A DNA stretch of 64,000 nt from Kaistia soli DSM 19436 (GCF_900129325.1 NZ_FQUP01000001.1:1204214-1268213), one strand, 5' to 3'. Numbered from the stretch's first letter, positions 1-8,896 are shown. Made by a program: numbers and translations. Notes: generated from the sequence alone by a model not told the origin.

Positions 1-2
1 AG

Positions 3-137
3 CAAATTTCCGGCTCCGGCAAAATTGATCCGCTGATGGCGACGTTCAACGCTGCGGCCCTTATGAGCCGCAACCCCGCCGCAATCGGCGGCCCGTCCGT
101 CTATGAAACCCGTGGCATCCTCGAGGTCGAGATCTGA
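3..137 (+). CDS. Phage terminase large subunit, C-terminal fragment
   Basis: The first 45 codons form an open frame ending in TGA at 135-137. The product contains KIDPLMATFNAAALMSR, matching the conserved tail of HK97-type large terminases. It is followed at once by a small membrane-protein gene and the portal gene, the usual position for terminase. The ATPase and nuclease domains are outside the window, so the function comes from the C-terminal motif and gene order. Confidence 0.7.
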   Translation, partial: QISGSGKIDPLMATFNAAALMSRNPAAIGGPSVYETRGILEVEI

Positions 138-138
138 C

Positions 139-288
139 ATGAGCCGTCCTTCGGTATCCGATCTCGTCGCGATCGTCGGCGTCGGTCTCATCGGCTTTGG
201 CGCCTGGCTGATATTCCCGCCGGCTGGATACATCGTTGTCGGGTCGCTGCTGCTCGCCGGCGCGGTGCTTGGGGCTAGGGGCGCCTGA
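139..288 (+). CDS. Small two-helix membrane protein between terminase and portal
   Basis: This is a 49-residue protein starting at ATG 139, one base after the terminase stop, and ending in TGA that overlaps the portal ATG at 288. An in-frame ATG at 103 would lie inside terminase and is less likely. Two hydrophobic stretches (about residues 7-25 and 27-45) joined by a PPAGY turn suggest a hairpin in the inner membrane. Small hydrophobic proteins in this slot are common in rhizobial and sphingomonad phages, but no function is known. Confidence 0.6.
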   Translation: MSRPSVSDLVAIVGVGLIGFGAWLIFPPAGYIVVGSLLLAGAVLGARGA

Positions 289-1571
289 TGTCGTTCCTCG
301 CGAGCATCTTCGGGCAAACGAGTTCGGTCGCCGATAACTCGGGATGGTTTGTCCGCGCCGTCGGCTTCGGCAAGACGAAGGCGGGCACGGTCGTTTCTGA
401 GCACAATGCCCGCAATCAGCCGGTGGTCTATGCCTGCGTCAACCGGATCGCCAATCCGATCGCCCGGTTTCCGCTCAAGATGTTCAAGCGGGACAAGGAC
501 GGCGGCTCCAAAGAGGTCACGAGCGAGCAGCATCCGCTCGCGCGCGGTCTGGCGATGCGGCCGAACGAATTTATGTCGTCGCGAACGCTCCGGAAGACGG
601 TCCAGGGTCACGCGCTCCTGTGGGGCAATGGCTATGTCGAGATTGAGCGCAACCAGCGAGGTCAGTCGGTTGGTCTCTGGCCTCTTCTCCCAGATCGCAC
701 ACGTCCGGTGCGCGAGGGGAATGCATTCTTCTACCGGACGAACATTGCTGGTGAGACATTTGATATCGATTCCGGCAACGTCATCCATGTGATGGACCAG
801 AGCCATGATGGCTATGTTGGTCAATCGCCGATCTGGCATGCGCGTAATGCGCTCGGCCTGGCCTTTGCGATGGAGGAGTTCGGCTCCAAGTTCTTTGCGA
901 ACGACGCCAAGAGCGGCGGGTTCCTCCAGCATCCAGGAAGGCTAGGCACCGAGGCGCGCGCCAACCTGAAAAAGGCGCCGGAGGAGCGGACGGACGCGGG
1001 TGCCAGCCTTGAACGACAGGGCGGGCTCGACAATGCGCACCGGGTCAAGATCCTTGAGGAGGGCATGAAATTCGTCTCGACGACGATCCCCCAGGATGAT
1101 GCGCAGTTTCTTGGGTCGCGCGAATTCCAGATTGCCGAGATCGCCCGCATCTTTGACGTGCCGCTTGTGCTGCTGCAGAGCCATGAGAAGTCCACTTCAT
1201 GGGGATCCGGCATCGAGCAACTGATGATCGGGTTCGTGCGTCAGACGATCGACCCCTGGGTCGATGCCTGGGAACAGGAACTCAACTGGAAGCTCTTCAC
1301 CGAGGAGGAGCGAAGCGAAGGCTTCTTCGTGAAGTTCAACATGAACGCGATTCTGCGGGGCGACATGGCCGCGCGCGCCGCGTTTTATGGCGGACTGTTC
1401 CAGGTCGGCGCGATCTCGCCCAACCAGGTGCTGGCGCTCGAGGATTTCGAAGGGATCGGCCCGGACGGCGATCACCATTTCGTGCCAGCCGCCATGACGC
1501 CGCTCGATCGCGCCATCAACCCGCCCGAGCCGCCGCCGCAGTTGCCATCACCGCCAAAGGAACCAGCATGA
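288..1571 (+). CDS. Phage portal protein, HK97 family
   Basis: The 427-residue product forms the dodecameric ring at the capsid vertex through which DNA enters and the tail attaches. Recognisable parts are the N-terminal PVVYACVNRIANPIARFPLK segment, the LLWGNGYVEIER strand, and the later DVPLVLLQSHEKSTSWGSG segment followed by a C-terminal helical region. It ends in a proline-rich tail. The start overlaps the upstream stop, and the stop overlaps the protease ATG (ATGA), indicating translational coupling. Length is normal for the family. Confidence 0.95.
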   Translation: MSFLASIFGQTSSVADNSGWFVRAVGFGKTKAGTVVSEHNARNQPVVYACVNRIANPIARFPLKMFKRDKDGGSKEVTSEQHPLARGLAMRPNEFMSSRTLRKTVQGHALLWGNGYVEIERNQRGQSVGLWPLLPDRTRPVREGNAFFYRTNIAGETFDIDSGNVIHVMDQSHDGYVGQSPIWHARNALGLAFAMEEFGSKFFANDAKSGGFLQHPGRLGTEARANLKKAPEERTDAGASLERQGGLDNAHRVKILEEGMKFVSTTIPQDDAQFLGSREFQIAEIARIFDVPLVLLQSHEKSTSWGSGIEQLMIGFVRQTIDPWVDAWEQELNWKLFTEEERSEGFFVKFNMNAILRGDMAARAAFYGGLFQVGAISPNQVLALEDFEGIGPDGDHHFVPAAMTPLDRAINPPEPPPQLPSPPKEPA

Positions 1572-2470
1572 GATATGCTCACATATTGCTTGCGGTCACC
1601 GAGGAGCGCTGGGCGATCCGCGAGGAAAAGCTGCAGGCAATCCTCGACTTTCTGGCTCTGCAGGCGGCGGGCGGCAAGCTCTCGGCCGAAGAGATCGAAG
1701 CGCGGGTCACCAAGCAGACGGAGCGCGATGTCGCGCGCCAGCAGGGCAGCGTCGCCATCCTCCCGCTGCGCGGCGTCATCGCGAACCGCATGTCGATGAT
1801 GGACGATATTTCGGGGGGCACCTCGTCCGAAGGCTTTGGTCGCTTGTTCCAGGCGGCGGTTCGCGACGGGAGCACGAAAGCGATCGTCATCGACGTGGAT
1901 TCGCCTGGCGGCGCTGTCAGTGGCAGCGACGAGCTTGCGAGCCTGATCTACAGCGCGCGCGGCCAGAAGCCGATCATTGCGCATGTGAACGCGACGGCCG
2001 CCAGCGCTGCCTACTGGATCGCATCGGCTGCCGACGAGGTCGTTGTGACGCCCTCGGGCAGCGTCGGTTCGATCGGCGTGTTTGGCGTGCACAACGATGT
2101 CAGCGGCGCACTGACAGCGCAGGGCGTCAAGAAAACACTTGTGAGCGCCGGCAAGTTCAAGACGGCGGGCAACCCCTATGAGCCGCTCGACGAGGAAACC
2201 CGGGCGCGCATGCAGGCGCGCGTCGATACTGCCTACGAGATGTTCGTCCGGACGGTCGCCCGCAACCGTGGCGTCGCCCTGAATTCTGTGCGCAACGGTT
2301 TCGGCCAGGGCGACATGGTCGACGCCGAGCCTGCGGTTGCCGAAGGCATGGCCGACCGAGTCGGAACGCTCGAGGAGACGCTGCAGCGCTTCGGCGCCTC
2401 GCTTTATGCGCCGGTCGCGAAGCGCAAGGCTTTTGCTCCGCAACGCGAGCGCCGCGCGCTCGATCTCTGA
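1568..2470 (+). CDS. Head maturation protease, S49 (SppA-like) family
   Basis: This 300-residue protease should cleave the capsid N-terminal scaffold during prohead maturation. The start ATG 1568 overlaps the portal stop. The S49 fold shows as IVIDVDSPGGAVSGSDEL, then ATAASAAYWIASAADEV with the likely nucleophile Ser146, and VSAGKFKTAGNPYEP with the likely base Lys198; the spacing fits bacterial SppA. The position between portal and capsid matches phages that use an S49 enzyme. Prophage 2 uses an unrelated S14 (ClpP-like) protease in the same slot. Confidence 0.9.
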   Translation: MRYAHILLAVTEERWAIREEKLQAILDFLALQAAGGKLSAEEIEARVTKQTERDVARQQGSVAILPLRGVIANRMSMMDDISGGTSSEGFGRLFQAAVRDGSTKAIVIDVDSPGGAVSGSDELASLIYSARGQKPIIAHVNATAASAAYWIASAADEVVVTPSGSVGSIGVFGVHNDVSGALTAQGVKKTLVSAGKFKTAGNPYEPLDEETRARMQARVDTAYEMFVRTVARNRGVALNSVRNGFGQGDMVDAEPAVAEGMADRVGTLEETLQRFGASLYAPVAKRKAFAPQRERRALDL

Positions 2471-2559
2471 TCTCATCACTCGCCTGCCCTCGCAGGGAGG
2501 TCGTTCGCGTGCCGGCGCGAGCGATCGCTGTTGTTCGTCCGGCCTCACCCGAGGGTAAC

Positions 2560-4005
2560 ATGGGAAAATATCGCAACACCGGCCTGCTCGCTGTGGTGAC
2601 GGCCGCCCTTCTCGTCGCCGTTGTCGTCATGGTCGGCATCGACGGATCGACGCTGCATCACGCCATCGCGTCGATTGCGGATCCGCACGCGATGTCTGTT
2701 GCATCGCTTGCCGCACTGGCGCCGCTCCGCGAAAAGCGCGTGGCGCTCGTCAAGGGCATGAAAGACATGCTCGCACTCACCGAAGCCGAAAATCGTGATC
2801 TCTCGGCTGAGGAACAGACGTCCTATGACGGCCTCAAGGCCGAAAAGGACGCTCTCGATAAGCGCATTGCCCGCCTTGATGAGCTGATGGATGCGGACGC
2901 CGCCCTTGACGCTGTTGTCCCGGCCGCTGGCCGTCGTTCTGGCATCGAGGCGCCGCGCCGCCCCAACGAGGCGAAAAAGGACTTCGAGAACTTCGGCGAG
3001 TTCATGAACGCTGTTCGCTTCAATCCGAACGATCAGCGCCTCAACTTCGTCGAGAGCGCGGGCCGCGGCGAGGATGATCTCTCTGCCGAGATGCGGATGG
3101 ACACCAACACGCAGGGCGGCTTCATGGTGCCACCGCAGTTGCGGCAGACGCTTATGTCGGTCCCGCCACAGGATGCGCTCGTCCGTCCGCGCGCCAACGT
3201 CATCCCTGCCGGGTCGCCGCCGGATGCGGGCATCACCATGCCGGCCCTCGATCAGACGGGCTCCAATCCCGGCAACATGTTCGGCGGCATGACCTTCAAC
3301 TGGATCGAGGAGGGCGGCGAGAAGCCGGAGACCGATGCCAAGCTCCGCGAGGTCACGCTGACTCCGCACGAAATCGCGGGCTTCGTCACCGTCACCGACA
3401 AGCTGTTGCGCAACTGGCAGGCTGCGAACAGCTTCGTCGAGTCGCTGATGCGCGCCGGCGTCATCGCTGCAGAAGACTATGCCTTCCTGCAGGGCTCCGG
3501 CATCGGCAAGCCGCTGGGCATTATCAATGCCGGCGTGACCCGCTGGATCAATCGCGCCACCGCCAACCATGTCGCCTATCTCGACCTGGTCACGATGGCG
3601 TCGCGCCTGCTGATGCGCGGCGTAAGTTCGCCTGTCTGGTCGATGCCGCAGTCGGCTCTGGTCGACATTGCGACGATGACCGATCCGGAAGGGCACTATA
3701 TCTGGCAGGCCAATGCCAAGGACGGCTTTGCAGGCACCCTGCTCGGCTATCCGGTGCGTTGGAACAACCGCGCTCCGGCCCTTGGCTCGAAGGGCGACAT
3801 CATCCTTGCTGACTGGTCCTACTACCTGATCAAGGATGGCTCCGGCCCGTTCGTCGCGGCTTCCGAGCACGTCAAGTTCACCTCGAACAAGACGGTCATC
3901 AAGATCTTCTGGAACGTCGACGGGTCGCCCTGGCTCACCGCGCCGATCAAGGAAGAGAACGGCTACGAGGTCTCGCCCTTCGTCGGCTTGGACGTTCCGG
4001 CCTGA
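2560..4005 (+). CDS. Major capsid protein, HK97 fold, with an N-terminal hydrophobic segment
   Basis: The 481-residue product has the usual layout: a charged coiled-coil scaffold region (about residues 50-130, rich in E, K and L), then the capsid domain with MRMDTNTQGGFMVPPQLRQT and ADWSYYLIKDGSGP segments. The start at ATG 2560 follows a GAGGG ribosome site and adds an unusual stretch, LLAVVTAALLVAVVVMVG, ahead of the scaffold. ATG 2692 would give a conventional 437-residue protein without it, and the two starts may both be used. The protease upstream probably removes the whole N-terminal region. Confidence 0.92.
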   Translation: MGKYRNTGLLAVVTAALLVAVVVMVGIDGSTLHHAIASIADPHAMSVASLAALAPLREKRVALVKGMKDMLALTEAENRDLSAEEQTSYDGLKAEKDALDKRIARLDELMDADAALDAVVPAAGRRSGIEAPRRPNEAKKDFENFGEFMNAVRFNPNDQRLNFVESAGRGEDDLSAEMRMDTNTQGGFMVPPQLRQTLMSVPPQDALVRPRANVIPAGSPPDAGITMPALDQTGSNPGNMFGGMTFNWIEEGGEKPETDAKLREVTLTPHEIAGFVTVTDKLLRNWQAANSFVESLMRAGVIAAEDYAFLQGSGIGKPLGIINAGVTRWINRATANHVAYLDLVTMASRLLMRGVSSPVWSMPQSALVDIATMTDPEGHYIWQANAKDGFAGTLLGYPVRWNNRAPALGSKGDIILADWSYYLIKDGSGPFVAASEHVKFTSNKTVIKIFWNVDGSPWLTAPIKEENGYEVSPFVGLDVPA

Positions 4006-4083
4006 TCCGGCGCGATCGCGCTGCCCGGACAGGTGCTGGGCAGCTCCCACTTCCCCTTCCCCTCTTTGGAAAGGATCGGCGCG

Positions 4084-4509
4084 ATGCGCGACCTCCTCAA
4101 TTCTATCCATCCGGTCCGGGCCATCAGCCCGGCCGCCGCGGTGGCCGACAATACGCCTATCGTCTCCCAGATCATCGATACGGCCGGCTATGAAAGCCTG
4201 ACGTTCCTGATCTTGATCGGCGCACTTGCAGACGCCGACGCGGCCTTCGCCGTCAGCCTGACCCATGGCGATGCTGCCAATCTCTCGGATGGTGTGGCGG
4301 TCCCCGCCGCGAATATCCTTGGCGGCCTCGCCAATGCGAACTTCACCTTCTCCGATGACGACAAGGTCCGGAAGGTCGGTTACCTCGGCTCGAAGCGCTA
4401 TGTGCGCCTCACGATCACGCCGGCGAACAATACGGGCAACGCCTTCGTCTCGGCACTGGCGCTGCTTGGTGCGGGACGCTTCCGTCCGACGTCGAACCCG
4501 CCCGCCTAA
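4084..4509 (+). CDS. Putative capsid-associated (decoration) protein
   Basis: This 141-residue protein starts at ATG 4084 behind a good GGAAAGGA ribosome site; the longer frame from 4033 has no such signal. It is rich in small residues and beta strands, with SYGQ-free repeats of the FTFSDDDKVRKVGYLGSKRYVRLTITP kind shortened here to the key VRKVGYLGSKRYVRL segment. Proteins like this often follow the capsid gene in alphaproteobacterial prophages. A surface-decoration role is inferred from position and composition only. Confidence 0.6.
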   Translation: MRDLLNSIHPVRAISPAAAVADNTPIVSQIIDTAGYESLTFLILIGALADADAAFAVSLTHGDAANLSDGVAVPAANILGGLANANFTFSDDDKVRKVGYLGSKRYVRLTITPANNTGNAFVSALALLGAGRFRPTSNPPA

Positions 4510-4567
4510 TCCATCATTCCTGCGCACTGACGGAGGCAATCGCCTCCGTCCTTTCATGGAGTTGATC

Positions 4568-4870
4568 ATGGCTTACAAAGTCATTGCCGAATGTGTTGAT
4601 CAGCGCAGCGGCGTGCGGCTCTTCCCTGGCGACCTCTTCGAGGATCCGACCGAAGAGCAGTTTGCCCGGCTCGTCCGGGCGGGATGCCTTCACCCGAAGA
4701 AGGTGTCGGCGAAGGCCAAGCCCGCAAAGGATGCGCCCGGCGCCGATGACCAGTCCGGTGCGGGCGCCTCGTCGGCTGGGGCCGGAAGCGATGCCTCCGC
4801 GGACGACGCGGGCGCCAATGGCGGTGACGACTCTGGCCAGAGCGGCGCCGATCAGGGCGCGACCGGCTGA
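4568..4870 (+). CDS. Small head-module protein with acidic Gly/Ala/Ser tail
   Basis: The product has 100 residues. The first 50 form a compact domain (MAYKVIAECVDQRSGVRLFP, then an FARLVRAGCL helix), while the rest is a low-complexity, acidic G/A/S/D tail that is probably disordered. Its position between the capsid-associated protein and the head-tail connector matches a 70-residue protein at 49,530 in prophage 2, which has a similar small domain followed by a charged tail. The function is unknown. Confidence 0.55.
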   Translation: MAYKVIAECVDQRSGVRLFPGDLFEDPTEEQFARLVRAGCLHPKKVSAKAKPAKDAPGADDQSGAGASSAGAGSDASADDAGANGGDDSGQSGADQGATG

Positions 4871-4872
4871 TC

Positions 4873-5508
4873 ATGATGCTGGTTGAGGTCACGCCGCCCG
4901 AGGCGCTGCCGATTTCCGCCGCCGACGCAAGGTCGAGGCTCGGCCTTGGCGCCGGCGTGTCGGAAGATCTGCTCGAAGCGCTGATCGGCGCCGTGACGGG
5001 CAAGGTCGACGGTCCTGACGGCGTCCTTGGCCGGGCGCTCGTCACCCAGGTCTGGAACCTCGTTTTGCCGTCATGGCCGGAGGGCGATGTCATCATCCCG
5101 ATGCTGCCTTTGCAGGCGATCGAGGCCGTGACCTATCGCGACCCTGACGGCGTCACCCAGACAATGCCTGTCGGCGACTATCAGGTTGTTCTTGGCTCGC
5201 GCGGATCTCCGGGCCGTGTGGCGCGCGGCTATGGGCGTTCGTGGCCGTCGATCCGGCCATGCAGAGATGCCGTGACTGTGCGCTTTCGTGCCGGCTATGG
5301 CGAGCCGGAAGACGTGCCAGAGGCCATTCGCACGGCCATCGTTCTTCAAGTCTCGCACCTGCAGTCGATGTCGTCGCCAGACGGCTTCGTGATCCGGGAG
5401 CGCGTCGACGGCGTGGGGCAAACCGACTTCGCCGACAAGGGGGTCTCAGGTCAGGCGCTCTGCGGCGCGGCCGAGGCGATGCTAGCGCCCTTCAAGGTAT
5501 ATCTGTGA
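4873..5508 (+). CDS. Head-tail connector protein, gp6-like
   Basis: The 211-residue protein should form the adaptor ring below the portal. The N-terminal ISAADARSRLGLGAGVSEDL helix pair, the LPLQAIEAVTYRDPDGV strand and the VTVRFRAGYGEPEDVPEAIR segment followed by a long helix are typical of the HK97 gp6 and phiE125 gp8 group. Its end overlaps the next gene's GTG start at 5505. Prophage 2 carries a distant relative at 50,168. Confidence 0.8.
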   Translation: MMLVEVTPPEALPISAADARSRLGLGAGVSEDLLEALIGAVTGKVDGPDGVLGRALVTQVWNLVLPSWPEGDVIIPMLPLQAIEAVTYRDPDGVTQTMPVGDYQVVLGSRGSPGRVARGYGRSWPSIRPCRDAVTVRFRAGYGEPEDVPEAIRTAIVLQVSHLQSMSSPDGFVIRERVDGVGQTDFADKGVSGQALCGAAEAMLAPFKVYL

Positions 5509-5855
5509 CGCCCGAAACCGCCCTAGCGATGTATCGCCGCCAGATCGACAAGCATGGCGAGCCTGTCGCGCTGCGGCGGGTCAATCGACGTCCGGATCCT
5601 GACGCGGATCTTCCTATTCGCGCGCGTGTCCTGAGCCAAGCGAAGCCCGACGATCTCGTCAATGCCGTGTCGCAGTCCAATCGTGTCATCGTGATGCTCG
5701 CGGCAGACATCGAGGCGAGCGATTGGCCTGGCCCGCCGCTGAAGGGTGACAAGGTCATCCTGCGCGGGCGCGCGCTCACCATCACGGCGGTCGACGACGA
5801 CAAGCGGCGTATCGCCGGCGTGCTCATCGCCTATGAGATCACGGCAGGCGGTTGA
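5505..5855 (+). CDS. Putative head-closure (stopper) protein
   Basis: A GTG start at 5505 overlapping the connector stop gives 116 residues; ATG 5529 is the alternative. The sequence is mostly beta, with GDKVILRGRALTITAVDDDK and an IAGVLIAYEI C-terminus, consistent with small-barrel head-completion proteins. Its place between connector and tail-completion genes supports a head-tail joining role. No catalytic motif is seen and the family is not certain. Confidence 0.6.
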   Translation: MTPETALAMYRRQIDKHGEPVALRRVNRRPDPDADLPIRARVLSQAKPDDLVNAVSQSNRVIVMLAADIEASDWPGPPLKGDKVILRGRALTITAVDDDKRRIAGVLIAYEITAGG

Positions 5856-6523
5856 TGGCGGTCCGGACCAAGATCGAGCCGATCGAGCGCGACGTGCGGA
5901 TCATTATCGACGATCTGCTATCGCCGGAGGCGCAGAGCGCGGCTTTTGCGGGCTTTGCCCGCACACATCTCGCCGAAGCCGAGCGAGTCAATGCTGCAGC
6001 CCTCGGCTTCGTGCCGCCGCACGAGCAATATGTTGATGGGCGCCGCGGTGCCGTGCTCGAGACGGTCCGTCCTGACGGCGTGATCATTTTCGAGTTCGAG
6101 CTTCTGCCGGACATCTTCGCGTGGATCGGCAAGGCCCTCGTCGAGGCGTCGCCGCGCAAGACCGGGAAATACAGCGAGTCGCATCTGTTTCTCGCCGACG
6201 GCGTCGTCGTACCGCCCGGCGCAGCGGCTCCGCAGGCGAGCGAGTATGTCTTCGTCAACAGCCAGCCCTATGCGCGCAAGATCGACCGCGGCCTGTCGAA
6301 CCAAGCTCCCGACGGGGTCTATCAGGCCGTTGCGGTGCTGGCCCGGCAGCGCTTCGGGAACATAGCCATGATTTCGTTTGGCTATGAGGCGCTGCAGACG
6401 GGGGCCATCCATGATTGGGCGGGCAGCGCGCGCGGCGCGGCCTGGGCGCGGCGGCATCGCCGGAAGCGCGACGCGGCGCAGTGGTTGCGCAAGCAGCCGG
6501 CTATCTTCATCAGGAGCCACTAG
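5855..6523 (+). CDS. Neck/tail-completion protein (gp10-like slot)
   Basis: ATG 5855 overlaps the previous stop and gives 222 residues. The N-terminal half is alpha-helical (DDLLSPEAQSAAFAGFARTH). The middle carries ASPRKTGKYSESHLFLADG and SSQPYARKIDRG-like segments (here NSQPYARKIDRG), the sort of KTG...Y...I pattern seen in HK97 gp10-type and neck proteins. The C-terminus is very basic (WARRHRRKRDAAQWLRKQ). The assignment depends mainly on gene order. Confidence 0.6.
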   Translation: MAVRTKIEPIERDVRIIIDDLLSPEAQSAAFAGFARTHLAEAERVNAAALGFVPPHEQYVDGRRGAVLETVRPDGVIIFEFELLPDIFAWIGKALVEASPRKTGKYSESHLFLADGVVVPPGAAAPQASEYVFVNSQPYARKIDRGLSNQAPDGVYQAVAVLARQRFGNIAMISFGYEALQTGAIHDWAGSARGAAWARRHRRKRDAAQWLRKQPAIFIRSH

Positions 6524-6958
6524 ATGCCGCTTGCAGGCGTTGTTGCCGCCGTCGAGGGGCGGCTCGCGGACTTTTGGAGCCGCTGCCCTGTGCGTGGTTT
6601 CCAGAGCGACGACGGCAGTGCGCCGCTCGATGGATCGGCCTTCCTCGAGGTGCAGTATCCTTATGCGAGTTCGGACCAGATCACGATCGGCGCGCCCGGC
6701 AACAACATGTTCCGCGAGGAAGGCGCATTTCGCCTGGTGCTGAACGTCCCGCGCGACACCAATGGCCGCGCGGACGCATTGCCATGGTCGGACGAGCTTG
6801 CCGCGCTGTTCCGCAGCAAGCATTTCGGCGGAATTCCCGGGCTGACAGGCATCACGACCTGGTCGCCCTCAAGCCCGGTGATCGACGACGCCACCGATGA
6901 CGGCAACTATCTCGTGCTCGCCATCGCGGTTCCCTACCAGGCCAATTTCCTCGCCTGA
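6524..6958 (+). CDS. Tail terminator protein, DUF4128-like
   Basis: The 144-residue product starts right after the neck gene stop. It resembles the DUF4128 group, which caps the tail tube and sets its end: an N-terminal helix (VAAVEGRLADFW), then FLEVQYPYASSDQITIGAP and FRLVLNVPRDT strands, and a C-terminal LVLAIAVPYQANF strand. It precedes the tail-tube gene, as terminators normally do. The prophage 2 counterpart (52,171) belongs to the DUF3168 type. Confidence 0.7.
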   Translation: MPLAGVVAAVEGRLADFWSRCPVRGFQSDDGSAPLDGSAFLEVQYPYASSDQITIGAPGNNMFREEGAFRLVLNVPRDTNGRADALPWSDELAALFRSKHFGGIPGLTGITTWSPSSPVIDDATDDGNYLVLAIAVPYQANFLA

Positions 6959-6986
6959 TCTTCTCTCATCCTGACGGAGACGTTTC

Positions 6987-8456
6987 ATGCCCGACCTTCA
7001 GTCGACGAACCGCGTTGCCATCGCGAAGGTCCGCGAGACGACCTTCGGCGTCATCCCGGCCAACCCTGCCTTCAAGGCGATCCGGCAGACATCGTCGCCG
7101 TTGTCCGCCTCGCCGCAGACAGTAGTTTCCGACGAGATCCGCGGCGACCGGCAGGTGACTGACCTCATCTTGGTCGGCCAGCAGGCCGGCGGCGACATTG
7201 CCGGCGAGCTCTCGTTCCGCAGCAATGATGATGATCTCGAGGAGGCCTTGCAGGGCTCCTGGTCGAATAACCCGGTCATCACCAATGTGACGGCCGATAC
7301 GGAGATCTCCGACGTCAGCACGACGGCTCTGACTGTAGCCGCCGGCGGCGCGGCGTTCGTCGCCGGCATGCTGGTGTTGCTGTCCGGCTTCGCGACCGCG
7401 GGCAACAACAAGGTGGCGCGCGTCGCCGCCTCGACGGGCACGTCTGTCACCTTCCCTGCCGCCACCTTCACGGCCGAAGGTGTGGTTCCGGTCGGCGCCG
7501 CGGCCCGCGTCGTCGGTTTCGCAGGTGCCGCCGGCGATCTTGTCGCGACGGTGACGGGCGGCAACGCCCTGACCTCGACCCTGCTCGATTTCACGACGCT
7601 CGGCCTCTCGGTCGGCGAATGGGTCAGGATTGGCGGCGCATCGGCCGGCAGCCAGTTTGCGACGGCGGCAGCGAACGGCTGGGCGCGCGTCTCGGCAGTC
7701 GCCGCCGGCCGGCTTTCCTTCGATCGCGTGCCGCTGGGCTTCGGCGCGGACGCGGGCACGGGCAAGACGATCGAGGTCTATACCGGCGACTTCCTGGTCA
7801 ACGGATCGACGAAGCGCTCGAACACGATTGAGCGGCAGTTTCTCGACCATTCGCCCGTGAGCTACGAATATCTGCGCGGTATGACGCTGGACTCCTTCGT
7901 GCTCGATCTGCCCGCGCAGCAGATCGCCAAGGTAACGCGGACCTATGTCGGCAAAGATGCGACGGTCGGGTCGGCGCGGACGGCAGGCGCCACGGATATC
8001 GCGGCGCCGACCAATGACGTGATGAACACCTCGTCCAATGTTGGGCGCATAGGCCTCGGCGGCGCGGCCGTCGCCGGCCCCAATTATGTGATGTCGGCGC
8101 GGATCGAGTTCCGCAACAATATCCGCCGCCAGAACGCGATTGGCGATGTTGGCGCAGTTGGTACCGGCAACGGCGAATTCACCTGTACCGGCGCGATCGA
8201 GAGCTATTTCGGCGATCGGACCGAATACGCCAAGGTGCTCAGCAACGAGGAAACATCGTTCGATGTCCGCCTCGGCGGCACCGATGCCAATGGGGAGGCG
8301 CTGCTGTTCGACCTTCCCAAAGTCAAATATGCCGGCGGCGCGCCCTCCGTCTCCGGAAAGAACGCCGACGTCATGATCAACGCCTCGTTTCAGGCGCTGC
8401 GCGATCCGGTGCTCGGCTACACGGCTTCGGTCGGCCGCTTCTGGTACCTGCCCTAA
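6987..8456 (+). CDS. Major tail tube protein
   Basis: The 489-residue protein starts with NRVAIAKVRETTFGVIPANP and SDEIRGDRQVTDLILVGQQAGG, characteristic of long tail-tube proteins of alphaproteobacterial siphophages. The middle (about residues 100-260) is a Gly/Ala/Thr-rich beta insertion that may be a surface Ig-like domain. The C-terminal half contains the DHSPVSYEYLRGMTLDSF and GKNADVMINASFQALRD segments. It is about three times longer than the prophage 2 tube protein. A good ribosome site (GACGGAGA) precedes ATG 6987. Confidence 0.85.
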   Translation: MPDLQSTNRVAIAKVRETTFGVIPANPAFKAIRQTSSPLSASPQTVVSDEIRGDRQVTDLILVGQQAGGDIAGELSFRSNDDDLEEALQGSWSNNPVITNVTADTEISDVSTTALTVAAGGAAFVAGMLVLLSGFATAGNNKVARVAASTGTSVTFPAATFTAEGVVPVGAAARVVGFAGAAGDLVATVTGGNALTSTLLDFTTLGLSVGEWVRIGGASAGSQFATAAANGWARVSAVAAGRLSFDRVPLGFGADAGTGKTIEVYTGDFLVNGSTKRSNTIERQFLDHSPVSYEYLRGMTLDSFVLDLPAQQIAKVTRTYVGKDATVGSARTAGATDIAAPTNDVMNTSSNVGRIGLGGAAVAGPNYVMSARIEFRNNIRRQNAIGDVGAVGTGNGEFTCTGAIESYFGDRTEYAKVLSNEETSFDVRLGGTDANGEALLFDLPKVKYAGGAPSVSGKNADVMINASFQALRDPVLGYTASVGRFWYLP

Positions 8457-8896
8457 GAGACGGGTGCCGCAGCCTTTGCCGGCGCCCGTCGGCTCGGCCT
8501 TGCCGGCTTGGCGGGCGCGGCAACCGGCTCCAGCTTGATGATAACCGGATTGGGGAAGTGGTCGTTGATCGCGCCCGTCGCAGCATCGACGCCGATCCCG
8601 ATCAACCCGCCGACGACGAGATTGCCGGCCATGCCGGCGGTCCCTGCCCCAGTGGCGTGAACGCCTACAGGAACAACCTGGCTGGCATAGCCGGGCGCTT
8701 CGGCGGTAACGACAAAGGATTTGTTACGCGGCGCCTTCACCAGACATGACCCGGTGCAGACGTTCCCAAGGGTTGTGGTGATCTTGGCGGTGGCCGGTGT
8801 CACCTGGATCGAGACATCTTCATTGGCGCCACGCGTAATCGTGCCGCATCCGGCGAGCGCAAGGCCCGCCGCTACTACTGAAACCAGCTTGAACAT
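8453..8896 (-). CDS. Antisense lipoprotein gene (moron) in the tail module
   Basis: Reading from ATG 8896, the 147-residue product has a signal peptide (MFKLVSVVAAGLALAGC) with a lipobox at Cys17. A beta-rich domain follows (VTPATAKITTTLGNVCTG, FVVTAEAPGYASQVVPVGV), then a glycine-rich hydrophobic stretch and a Pro/Ala/Lys tail. It should be anchored in the membrane on the periplasmic side. It is the only leftward gene in the tail module and just touches the tail-tube stop, which suggests expression from its own promoter in the lysogen. An envelope-modifying or exclusion role is inference. Confidence 0.8.
   Translation of the reverse strand: MFKLVSVVAAGLALAGCGTITRGANEDVSIQVTPATAKITTTLGNVCTGSCLVKAPRNKSFVVTAEAPGYASQVVPVGVHATGAGTAGMAGNLVVGGLIGIGVDAATGAINDHFPNPVIIKLEPVAAPAKPARPSRRAPAKAAAPVS

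Noticed and set aside
2545..4569. 674-codon antisense ORF over the capsid gene
   Set aside because: Product is low-complexity Arg/Asp/Gly-rich with no domain; it mirrors the codon bias of the capsid gene on the other strand.
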